NCBI GenBank assembly: GCA_019614645.1
Contig: JABWDB010000034.1
Location: 682,001 to 746,000, forward strand
Direction: 5' to 3'
DNA length: 64,000 nucleotides
DNA from: Stratiolaelaps scimitus
Taxonomy: Eukaryota; Arthropoda; Arachnida; Mesostigmata; Laelapidae
The notes under the pieces were generated by a model. The model ran no database searches, had not been told where the DNA came from, and saw only the letters and a program-made list of their open reading frames with translations. This document shows, one piece after another, positions 11,706 through 19,300 of the stretch. A program made the translations under genes and the position numbers. How positions within the stretch are numbered: position 1 is the stretch's first letter; each line of letters starts with the position of its first letter.

Positions 11706-12173
11706 TAAACATTGGGAGTACAAAAAATACGATAGGTGTTGCAAACGTTGATAGCCGATATCGATCGGCTGACGGACAGCAGTGAACGCGATCATGATAC
11801 CGCCCGACACCTTCTGACGCAAGCGGGGCAAGGCGGATACATGTATGACGACGTAATCGACGTCTTGTTTCTCCAGGTTTCCAGGTGGTTAAATCTGCTA
11901 CCATCGCAGATGTTTTCAGCACGACAGATCGGCGAAAATTAACCGGTAGTACGATTCAGTTACAAATGAGGCACGCTGTTTCTTTCACCAATCTCATGCA
12001 GTGTCTCATTCTCAGGTAAGGAGCCAAACGTCTATGTCGTGATTACGAAGAACGGAGTTACGTCTAAGTGCCTCACTGGCGTGCTTGAAGAACTTGAACA
12101 GTCGGCTCTTAATTTAGACGCGGACAAGGTCACGTCTTGTGCCAACGAGCTGGCAAAGAACCTGCATAAATAA
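4130..12173 (+). CDS. Gene B: secreted six-cysteine family protein, five exons
   Basis: Exons 4130-4190, 4632-4711, 4866-4990, 5427-5539 and 12016-12173 join to 537 nt, giving 178 residues and a TAA stop. Donors are GTAAGT, GTAAGG, GTAAGT and GTTAGC; acceptors end in AG, mostly after pyrimidine tracts; intron phases are 1,0,2,1. Residues 1-20 (MPTTYIIVAYVLAVLLMVSS) form a signal peptide. The mature part has cysteines at 32, 36, 62, 98, 115, 124, 145 and 168, and sequons NCS and NIT. Six cysteines align with gene C; 98 and 115 are extra. Intron 4 (6476 bases) carries an intact R1-clade LINE and a SINE, yet reading frame and splice sites are unharmed. Family not recognised; an extracellular binding protein is one possibility. 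The exon model is inferred, supported by phase agreement with C. Confidence 0.85.
5472..5620 (+). repeat. Direct duplicate of window positions 1-149
   Basis: The 3' part of exon 4 and the start of intron 4 of gene B match positions 1-149 with only a handful of differences. The match stops abruptly after CACACATTTA. It marks a recent duplication or conversion between A and B. Confidence 0.9.
5639..5656 (+). repeat. 18-bp inverted repeat, left arm
   Basis: ACGATACCTGTTGTCCGT is the exact reverse complement of 11180-11197. Without the LINE the arms would lie about 112 bases apart, enclosing the B-box and tail of SINE family 1. This is not the direct repeat a SINE insertion would leave, and I cannot explain it. 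Confidence 0.7.
5681..5692 (+). repeat. LINE target-site duplication, 5' copy
   Basis: GGTTCGAGCCCT directly precedes the LINE and is repeated at 11092-11103 directly after its poly(A). The sequence fits the tRNA B-box (GGTTCGANNCC). Confidence 0.9.
5716..8031 (+). CDS. LINE ORF1, Gag-like RNA-binding protein
   Basis: This 771-residue protein packages the element's RNA. The N-terminal 100 residues are Gly/Ser/Pro-rich and disordered-looking. About residues 170-250 are rich in E, K and R with heptad character, probably a coiled coil. The central part (about 370-600) fits the conserved Gag domain of R1-type ORF1s. Three zinc knuckles follow: CHRCQKPGHQAKNC from C621, CYRCGDTGHVSRCC from C644, and C664-x2-C-x4-H-x6-C, the usual three-finger set of this clade. 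The tail is basic (NRGGKKRATV). The start is the first ATG, about 23 bases after the element's 5' boundary. The stop TAA is two bases before the ORF2 ATG, so coupled re-initiation is likely. Confidence 0.92.
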   Translation: MSDKSCREGAGGGGVDDGGGSTSNPFARSGGGVQRSPVQQQTGSSSAAENLARPGEAIDTDTTPMEGRHIGGEGESKAPEKRKLELSPASKQMEPEGVKLRTGSGRKWLDHLKILVRGKNITELPTPEWPEELLEIEEYEDGREAIETWSKVLKACCKRYTHTSLEIKIATEELMKVVITTKRLEKERDSTREDEAKARTESQESRLRGIIAHLEMENAELRARGPSPTEAVTCQRCQEEVGKEVAEARRKAETIARLDTGIETAVTEASIMKVIRNEWPEEMFARAGLTNKSVLEPRETRALLIREGSDKDAALLTRLAAAFPSAPAAASLPAGRVAVLRSQDAFEIIGENEEASAAGPPPASRALIIGMSPRDDTAPENFVRLLRRIMAAGKRETRTENMAVHISDEYNSELDRKLIETLCRQLGCDAELYTRQSVKTTTRATGDKTENKWQGQSTLWIKKLEGKSAAETLRSIREHINPDAAGVRILNRGITTTKEGDLIIRVSESKAGAGKSFAEAIRNGAKATVDCKQGVGPMQSVVLRDVYALADRRTIEQIVRKELGLPTGIPIRTEEPRETRGRWQCLVGLPTSAAARLIAKGKITICGQTSRTEEWHQLPVCHRCQKPGHQAKNCSEERLDGKRCYRCGDTGHVSRCCEKPDWYCHSCEVEGHSAYSATCPKMAAKLKELREEAKARNREALLRASETAAGTAQASQSDGATEAVAAPVADKNRGGKKRATVDKDGFTTPRVSARCPSNDGSESGGVPLPHP
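8034..10970 (+). CDS. LINE ORF2, endonuclease-reverse transcriptase
   Basis: This 978-residue protein nicks target DNA and reverse-transcribes the element. The APE-type endonuclease occupies residues 1-200, with catalytic-type motifs QVNLN (N8), TEP (E35), GDFNA (D120, N122) and SDHHY (D194, H195). The reverse transcriptase covers about 430-700: RPLCLLS, HGFRKRRST, LLDVKNAFNS, GVPQGSVLGP, AYADD (residues 629-633) and KYLGV. After the thumb comes HGCFAKYL and a CCHC finger (C901, C904, H914, C919), the R1-clade arrangement. No RNase H is present. All key residues inspected are intact, so the enzyme could be active. Confidence 0.95.
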   Translation: MIKVLQVNLNRARLAHDLLEATATRLQVDMCLVTEPNVKLAKKKGWLLDEREDAAVWIVDRSMTIEEQGRGDGFAWVKTGGTTVFSCYFSPNRSLQEFTDFLSKIENVMHQGGKFVVTGDFNAAATEWGSRATNPRGWELLEWAATADLELANDGLTPTFSRRGQTAFIDLTLYSGGVGVTDWVAMDDEESLSDHHYISFDLSLQRAPQQQQRRQWLAKRLDKDKLRQATRRWCEAHEDERTEGNLIKILEKACEEAAPVTHSAGRNRRPKYWWTREIGRARRECNTVRRIYTRQRRETTRGGTPPPIEQEYKLRKHEYELLIRRSKESKWRELTEQVETNVWGDAYKIVMKRFGAAPPKMAREQGMRAIRHLFPTHQPRLQQDDHDTSPPPTVTEEEVREAGERIAARKAGGPDGIPPEAIKALIKERPDYFATIVNKLLTERSFPTQWKSAKLVLLAKPGKPLDSPSAYRPLCLLSVVAKAFEAVIARRLVTELEEGNLLSDAQHGFRKRRSTQTALESVMRLAQEERERTPRTRKFCLAVLLDVKNAFNSIPWSTVCEALERKGVSRYLQEVINSYLSERRINWDGAEHEMTAGVPQGSVLGPILWNVAYDDVLRLDYPEEVTPVAYADDLVLIIKDKKESDIKRKANEAIAQVEAWMTAHGLRLAPEKTEAIFLIGRKRLNVPMALMHGTQVVTPKKEVKYLGVMLDQGMTFSAHIRYATKKAEQAATNLCRLMPRTRGASEGKRRLLATVAESVVLYASPVWRQALKKKCNVKALRKTQRVLALRVCRAYRTTATLTALVLSRMVPWDLKVEERAKLGRDLNTGPVAVREESIREMQAEWEQGGTSRWTKSIIRDLSGWFHREHGETTYRLTQLLGGHGCFAKYLHKFKKVESPFCVHCDSGAEDDAEHTLLKCEAFQEERLKMERKIEDKVTTQNLVQHMLQSAEKWEAVQEFAEEAISRKERAEMARQGRL
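10971..11070 (+). other. LINE 3' UTR with two hairpins and AATAAA
   Basis: Hairpin 1 pairs AAAATTACG with CGTAATTTT (9 bp, about 10992-11030). Hairpin 2, three bases before the poly(A), pairs CCACCCAC (11046-11053) with GTGGGTGG (11060-11067) around a six-base loop. AATAAA lies at 11036-11041. Terminal stems of this kind are known to be recognised by the reverse transcriptase of several LINEs; that role here is inference. Confidence 0.8.
11092..11103 (+). repeat. LINE target-site duplication, 3' copy
   Basis: GGTTCGAGCCCT directly after the poly(A) tail, identical to 5681-5692. An A before each copy could extend it to 13 bases. It is part of a SINE family 1 B-box. Confidence 0.9.
11092..11180 (+). 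repeat. SINE family 1, 3' part (target of the LINE)
   Basis: From the B-box onward (GGTTCGAGCCCTGCTGTGTG) this matches copies at 14837, 17953 and 20297, including AGCTTAAGCATTGTAA, TTGCAGCT, AATAAACCAATAAA and a CCTTTACCTTTAC tail. The tRNA-like 5' half seen in other copies is absent upstream of the LINE. Confidence 0.8.
11180..11197 (+). repeat. 18-bp inverted repeat, right arm
   Basis: Exact reverse complement of 5639-5656, directly after the SINE tail. Confidence 0.7.
11198..12015. other. Remainder of gene B intron 4
   Basis: Non-coding. Contains a (TA)n tract at about 11671-11703. No repeat family recognised. The intron ends in the acceptor ATTCTCAG before exon 5. Confidence 0.5.
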
Positions 12174-13190
12174 GCCTCTCCACTAGGAGAGTGGTCCAGG
12201 GGAGCCTTGCCTCGTTGGGAGGTTGCATAGTGCGCTTGTTTTACGGGAGCAACCATCTCGAATATCTGCCTTTCGTCTCTCATCCTTCAGCGGCCTGAAC
12301 TACGGTTCAAGTGAAGGGGACGGTGTGCAGCGTCTATCGTAATCCTATAGCACATAGCTAACCCCCAAGCGAACAGTCTTAGGGTAGACGAACTCTTGGC
12401 TAAAGATATCATATAAGGAAGTACGTATCGGCATATTCATGGGAGAGAATTCATAATGGTAGACGGAACTGATGTTAAAAACGCAATCAGATATAATGAG
12501 AACCACATTGCTTAGAACGAAGTCAAACATATCATCATGATAGGTGAGTCACGAAGGCAACCTTTTCTTTAACCGAATGATCATAATAAAGGGAATACAA
12601 AACAATACAATAGTATATATATATATATAGTGCTTGTAAAAATATGACAACAGCACTATTTTCTTAGAACGCATAGAATAAACTCAAAATGTTCGTGTCT
12701 CATGTTTATCCATTAATAACCATTATGAAATCTTAAATAGATTAAGTATAAAAACTCATAGATTTTTTATTGAGTTTTTGCTCGATCGGTACGTTTAGGT
12801 CAGACACTCACCAGACCTGACCAAAGACATATATTATTGGATGTATTCTACGTTCAGCGGATACAATTGTCGCCCACTTTTATAATTGAATAATAAATAC
12901 TGAATGATTTCCGTATTTGAGTACTGATGTTGCCTAACTTTTATATAAGATGATATGCCCGAAGCTGGAGCTCAAGGTTATGACATTTGTATATCTTATT
13001 AAGAATCCTTAATAATCCTAAGGAGTCTATCATTATCCAGTATCTCTGACCCCACCCAGTGGAACATTGATGTTCAGGACAACGAAGGAGCCTAATCGTT
13101 ATAACAATTTTCAGTTCGTAGAGTATATACCGTGTTGACATGGTTGAAAACTTATTTAAATATATAACAATTTATATTTTGCAATCACAT
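12174..13190. other. 3' flank of gene B
   Basis: AT-rich and non-coding. Candidate polyadenylation signals AATAAA lie at 12585-12590 and 12677-12682, either of which would end the gene B transcript. A short (TA)n tract lies near 12612-12629. No gene recognised. Confidence 0.4.
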
Positions 13191-14440
13191 TATGCTAGCA
13201 TTACAGCTGCTTGGTTCAGAATGCATAAATATGTCTGTATGTTGCCTTTCCCAGCGAGAGCCATTGATTCCCTGCTGTGACCTTCATGTAAACAGCGAGT
13301 CTTTGTGGTATGAAGACGAATTTTTAAGTTCCAACAAGCCCCAGTCCAATATTGTCATTTACCAAGACACGTATATCCTTATTAGAAGCGATACGATTTT
13401 AGTAGCAAACTGTTAATATTTGCCTGTTCTTAAAGATAGCTCGCACACTACTTTAAGTGGCTCTCGGTAATTAATACATGAACGGCTACGTATGCCTTTT
13501 TCATTTAGGTCTTGGCAGCTTCTGTTTGTCGACCTGGATCAGGCTTCATTTCATTCATTAATTACAAGCTCCAGTAAAGGAAGACTATAGCTGCCCCGTG
13601 CCTTAACATTTGAGGCTAAGCTTGGATGATCTGCGACGTATACGCAAGCCGTGACACAATGATCAAAAGGTAGAGGCAAAAATCATAGTAGTAATGAATC
13701 AAAATGACATAACCCAATCATGGTTTCACCTCTACGACTGTGATGTGTTTTTGGAATTGGAACAGGACCTTAAAGGTAAGTCATATATTAGTCTGTGATC
13801 GGCATAGAACGAGCTTGCTTGCAACTGTGCGCTTTGGATGAGCGCGACTCGGGACAGGGTGGACCGCCCGCTATTAACATGTGTTATCCATTAAATCTCC
13901 CAGACCGGCTCGTCTTGGCTGGCGCCGCGTGAGTACGTTACAAGAGAGCTCACATTCGCACTTTTCGATAGCGACACCGCCGTTGCTCTGAGTTCACGCA
14001 CACGAATGCGTCCCGATCTCATGCTGTACCATCTGGGCGAATTTATCAAGGTCCTGACGCGATTTATTCACGGGCTCCTATCAGTTGATAGGGAATATTT
14101 CACCGCAAGGGGGCATATTGCGCTTGCTATGCAATATGCCCCGTCACGTCCGACGGTATTTGCTCATACGCTCTCTGGCGCCGCTGCTTAATTAGGTGAC
14201 AGCTGTTCTGGATTAGGTATCTGTCTCGTTTGTCGTCGCAGATTGTTCACAGCCGAAATCCTATCCTGTCGATGTTTCAGCGTTAAACGATATGACGAGC
14301 TATGTTGTGCCAAATATGCAATACAGCCCCCTTCTAACTGGTGTTTATTTTTGGCCATGTATTATCGGGGGTAGAACTCAGGTCTAGTAAAAGAATGACT
14401 AAATACCTTGCGTTTTTCAAGTATTTATAGTGTTTTATAA
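13191..14440 (+). other. Possible unassigned exons between genes B and C
   Basis: Three stretches look exon-like but do not assemble into a gene. First, 13247-13416: open after TTTCCCAG, ending NIVIYQDTYILIRSDTILV.. and TAA. Second, 13694-13775: ATG-initiated, encodes MNQNDITQSWFHLYDCD and ends at donor AAAG/GTAAGT in phase 1. Third, from 14242: follows TCGTCGCAG, in phase 1, encodes CSQPKSYPVDVSALNDM, faintly like exon 2 of the cluster (CSRPCTANDVRRLNQQ). Without transcripts these could be chance. Confidence 0.25.
14110..14142 (+). repeat. Perfect 12-bp hairpin
   Basis: GGGGCATATTGC (14110-14121) pairs exactly with GCAATATGCCCC (14131-14142) around a nine-base loop. It lies in an otherwise unremarkable region. 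Function unknown; flanks do not extend the stem to miRNA-precursor length by eye. Confidence 0.6.
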
Positions 14441-14559
14441 ATATTGATAAAAAGTGTGACCATCACCGAACACGGAATCAGATAAGCAAACGACATAATC
14501 GTTCTTAGATTATTCATCGTTTTGATACAACTCCTCGTAATCAACGTTGACAAAAATGA

Positions 14560-15540
14560 GGTCACGGCTGGTCTCCTTCAACCAGAACGAGACATTCTAG
14601 TGTTTGAAGAAGTTTGTGGCACATATGGTCAAATCGAGGGAAGTCTGGGCGTAGGTCGTAGACTGGATGGGGGGTACCATCAAGCTAAAGGATAGTAAGG
14701 AGAGACACAGAACCGAGGAGGAGAGACCCGAGAGAGCCACCGAGGCCCCTAGCAGGCGGTTAACTGCTATGACCCCAGCATGCTTTAAAGCCTGCAAGAT
14801 CTCATTCTCAGAGAAATCGTCGTCTACCTCGTCAGCGCGGTGGCTTGGACGGCTGAGTCTCTGGCTGTAAAAAGCCAGAGGCCGCAGGTTCGAATCCCGT
14901 TGCATGACATTAAGAGAACTTAAGCATTCTATGCATTTCCTTTAATAAATCAATAAAGCCTTACCTTACCTATGTAATGCGCGCTTAATTTTGCTCGAGC
15001 TCATTACCTGATTTGAATCGCGGGAAGAGATTAAACATTTTAGAGCATAATCTAAGAAGGTTCCCCTCGAACGGTCTCCCCACGAAAGTTGTAGAGTCAC
15101 TGTCGGTGTTTTCGACTCATTTTGCCATAACAGCTCAGAGAATTCCCATTGCTTTCCCCATAGCATTTTCAAGAATGGACTCAACTATTGCTCGAATTTT
15201 TTCAGATTCCCTAATCGTGCATCCTATTCGTAACCTGTGTCCATCCTTGTCCAGAGAGTGCTTCATCGGTGTCTACTGTTAACTCCTTGTCTTCAACACC
15301 AGTGCCCTCCTTCTCACCGATGTCTGCAGCCACACTGGCAGGCACATCAGTCGCCTCTGTACCATCAGCTGATACACCGGTTTCATCAGACGTCTCTGCC
15401 CGCGCCCTCCTTGACAAGACACTTGCACTAGAGCCGGCCTACATGTCCGCCTTTGAGGTCCTCGTAGCTTCGCAGGTGCTACCTTGTTTCAAAATTCTCC
15501 CGGTGCAGGGGCGCCGGTAACCCCTCCGATCCCCACTCGT
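14560..15540 (-). pseudogene. LINE ORF1 (Gag-like) relic split by a SINE
   Basis: On the minus strand an acidic, low-complexity stretch (GVSADGTEATDVPASV, 15417-15211) ends in SGQGWTQVTNR, a pattern common near the N-terminus of arthropod LINE ORF1 proteins. It is followed, past frameshifts, by SENEILQALKHAGVIAVNRL (about 14822-14763), like the Gag domain after it. SINE family 1 (14837-14970) is inserted between. No reverse transcriptase accompanies it. Family unknown. Confidence 0.45.
14837..14970 (+). repeat. SINE family 1, full-length copy
   Basis: tRNA-derived SINE with an A-box-like GGTGGCTTGGACGGC, a variable-arm-like stem (CTGGCT...AGCCAG), B-box GGTTCGAATCC, then a body (AGAGAACTTAAGCATT, AATAAATCAATAAA) and a CCTTACCTTACC tail. 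The head resembles class II (Ser/Leu-like) tRNAs by its long variable arm. Confidence 0.85.
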
Positions 15541-15594
15541 CCTTATTCGAACACAGCCGTAGGACATATTCGAAGGACATATGAATCTGTTAAA

Positions 15595-16394
15595 ATGATT
15601 CGCATTAAATATTCTCCTTGACGAGGATCTTCTATAACAGAGGATAATCTCTCTCCCAATGAATGTGGACAGTTCAGAGACTGAATTCCTGGTGCCCCCA
15701 GCGTTTCGAAGGCAACAGCTCTCAAATAATATTCGTATTTATAATGTCTGTAAATGAGACGGTTGCATAATAAATTGTATACGAAATCAGTGAGCAGTTT
15801 ATGCAAACAATAACGGGTGAACTTTATTAACATATGCAGGACCAGTTGGACTCCCGAGAGTCGTTTTGACGCTCGAAATCTCCGCGATTTTGATTAAAGT
15901 GACAATGGTTAAACCGTTAAGTATTATTTTTTTCTATTAATTTCTTTATCGTATGATCGGCATCCAATTGAGATGGTTCATATATTTTGTAATTTGTTTT
16001 TAAAAGGTCATAATATGTATTAGTTAGCAATGCGTAATCTATTCAGTCGTCTTCTCTACATGAATTGCACAAACCGCATCCTTTTCCCAGACTTGCCAAT
16101 GATTTGCCTGTTAATCATGATAGCGTTTGTTAGGCATTGTCAGTTATGTCTACCCGTTAGGTTTGGCAGGTGGAAATTGCAAGCAACCACTTGGAGACGT
16201 CTTATAATGAGAGGACGCCACCGTTGTCGACGACTCTAATTATGGGAGTCTGTTTTTCAAAGTTGTGACGCACGCGCGGACTTCAGCTTCACTTAAATGA
16301 AGGCCAGATTTATCCATTTCTTCTAGCGCAGCAGTGATACACTGTGACGTGACCCCGTTCTTGCTAATCACGAAGTAGATGTTCGGCGGACCGT
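15595..16394. repeat. Inverted duplication, right arm (gene C exon 5 and 3' flank)
   Basis: Reverse complement of 1846-2620. It contains gene C exon 5 (16240-16394) and about 640 bases of its 3' flank, including the minus-strand AATAAA at 15824-15829 that corresponds to 2393-2398 after gene A. Confidence 0.8.
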
Positions 16395-19300
16395 CTGTAA
16401 ATGTAAACGAAGTGAGATTCTCAGCCTGAGTTAAGTAATTCTATCTCGCGAGTTGCTGACCCATGTTTATCGCCGCCATTCTCATAGGCGAAAACGAGCC
16501 TAACGATCAGTTCCGGTTGAATCGTCCAGCTCGATATTAGCTATTTGATATACCTATGCAGATTTGGATCGTTACAAACGTAGGTGACACGCCCTCATTT
16601 TCATCCATTTGAAGGATTAGGTCGGCTTGATCGCCGTCGTGTGATACCTGCAAACCCGTGTGAAATCTACAATGTAACTGTATTTCCTGTCACTCTGTCC
16701 CTTACGATATTTGCCTAGGAGAAACATTGGTAGCTGTTCCGGCTCCGATACAACTCCATGCTGTGTGCCGAGTCGATTCCGACAATTCTCTTTGTAATGC
16801 CGTGTCCGTTGTACATTTCAGGGCATGCATCAAACGGTGATTACGAACCGGCGAGTCGCAAACGCGCCACGCGACATCCGCTGAGTAATCGACCCGCTAG
16901 CCACGTCTCAGCCGCAAACAACATGATACATTGAACAGATGATTTATTCAAACATACAGTAGGTCGGGATTTCTAGGGATTATGGGGGGGTTGGTGAGGA
17001 CGACAATGTCCCGAGGAAGGCGATGGCATTGCCTCTCTGCACGGCGAGGGACAGCCGCTGCAGGAGGAAAGAGCCAGCGCGCTTGTCCCCGGTGGCGCGG
17101 ATCAGCCTATGATAGACCCCCTCGAGGAAGTTCGCAGTGAGAGGGCCGTGCCCGCCCAAGGTCTCAAAGGCAAGGGGGAAAAACAGGTGGGTTGCTTGGA
17201 GAGCGGCGTACTTCCTTAGCTTTGCCCGTTCCGCACGCGCTACTGCGTAACCGGGGATGGTTGCACAGTGGTTGACATAAGAGGGTGCTAGAGTGTCAAC
17301 CACAGTGCCGTCCCAAACCAGGTGCTGCCCTCGATGGAAGGGGACAAGGGTGAGGCCGTCAGGGCGGCGGCCGTCAGAGGGGTCGAGGCCCTGTGGCTCC
17401 CTTGTGCAAGGAATACCGGCGGAGTGGAGGGCCCTCACGAGCGTGTCATTAAGCATCGTGTGTCGCGGATGGCGACCGGCGCTGCGTTCGCACGAGAGAC
17501 CGTGATGGCCATTCGTTGCGACGGGGTCCCCGCAACGCTCGCAGCTGTGGGCCGCAACTACAGGGGCCCCGAGGCGAAGGCCCACACAGAAGCGGAGGGA
17601 GCGATCGTCTAGAGCAGTACCAAGGGACGAGGAGGGCAGCGCGTGGAGCCACGCCCCCGCACCAGGCCTGTCGACAGCCCGGAGGCGAGCTTGGTCAGCA
17701 GCGTGTGGCGCAGAGGCCAGGAGGGAGTCCCGCAGCTCCTGGTGCAGGGCATCGGACCATGCCCGCTGCTTGCTCTGTTTGTCCGGAGGGACCCGAGCGC
17801 GGGCGCCCGTCTGGTCAAGGGCAGCTTCCTGGGAGGCGGAGAAGTGGGCGAGCGCCTCGGGGGGGAGGACTGTAGCGACCATACTACATAAAATATGGTT
17901 GCCGGCATCGAACCCTTTCGAGGACGACGTTGAGCCAGCAAGTGAAACATCAGCGGGGTGGCTTCGACGGCTAAGTGGTCTCTGGCTGAGGGAAGCCAAA
18001 GGCCGCCAAAGTTCGAGCCCCGCTGCGTGATGACATATAAAGCGAGCTTGAGCATTTTGAAATTGCAGCTCCTTTAATAAACCAAGAAAATGTACCCTTT
18101 ATCTTTAGCTTACCTTGCAGATATGATGATGCTAGATGACGTCAACTAAGTGTTCGTGTACTTTAAATATTAGCTGAGCGTCAGAACGAAAAAGAAGGCA
18201 GATAGACCCTTCGACACAGAGACTTTTCCGGACGGACTCACAGCCAACGTTTGACGTCAAACGGTAAAACTACTTTCGGCAGGACAATACAATAACTAAA
18301 CATTATAATGGAAATGAGAATTTCGGCGGGGGCGCTTGTTGCTGGCCATGCTTACTTGGAACGCATTCATAGTTAACGAATACGGTTTTGCAAGATTGCA
18401 GCTCTAGGACAGCCATATGATTCCCGCGACGATCGATGTAGCAATTGTTCTTGTTCTCAAACACGTATCTATACAGAAAGAACGGACCGTATCCGTATGG
18501 TTACAAAAAGAGATAAATATATCAGACTGTTAGCTATCATTCCCCAGGGAAGGTTCCACGCTGCGAATCGGATAGTAAAATGCGTAGTGGAGTCCTATTA
18601 GAGGTCTAAACTCAAAGGACCAGAGTTTAGGACCAGAGTCCTGATCGAAGCATAAAATGCCTAGATAGAGTTTTACAAGAACAAAGTCAAAAGGCGACGC
18701 TACCGCTTAGGATCAACTATTTTTTGTCGACCAATACCTGGTACGTGAATACGCAATCGGCATAATGTGAAAATTTGACCCGATGAGCTCGGTCGTGTTG
18801 GCCACATTGAAACCTGACTGCTACAACGATATCAGTACGATATCTCGAAGATAACCCTGGGATCTTCCCTCGTCAGTTTTGAACTTACTTTACACGTTCC
18901 CTCTTGAGACCGTTCTCGAAGGCGAGAAACTTGAGCTTGTCTCCAGTTATCTCCACATCACAGTATATGCACTGGTTCGTGTTCGTAAAGTAATACTGCA
19001 TGCTATTGGTGACCTGTTAAAGTTCGACAAGGCGACAATCAGCACATTGTTATTAGTATTAATGGCATGACGTGACCAAGTGAGTAAAAATAATAATAAT
19101 AAAGGTAAAGGTTGATTAAAGGAGCTGCAATTTTACATTGCAGCTCCTTTAAGAAACCTTAAGCTATTGAGAGGCATTGCTTAAGAGCAAACAAATGTGC
19201 AAGTAACAAGGGGTTAGTGTTAGGCGTTCGACAAGTTCCTTATACTATAGGGTATTGCTTCCCCAGAGAATAATGCAACGACAATTTCTTCTTGTCACGT

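Noticed and set aside
16681..16800. Exon-3-like HSMELYRSRNSYQC on the minus strand upstream of gene C exon 4
   Set aside because: It hits a stop directly after; a far better exon 3 with exact length and phase exists at 18889-19013.
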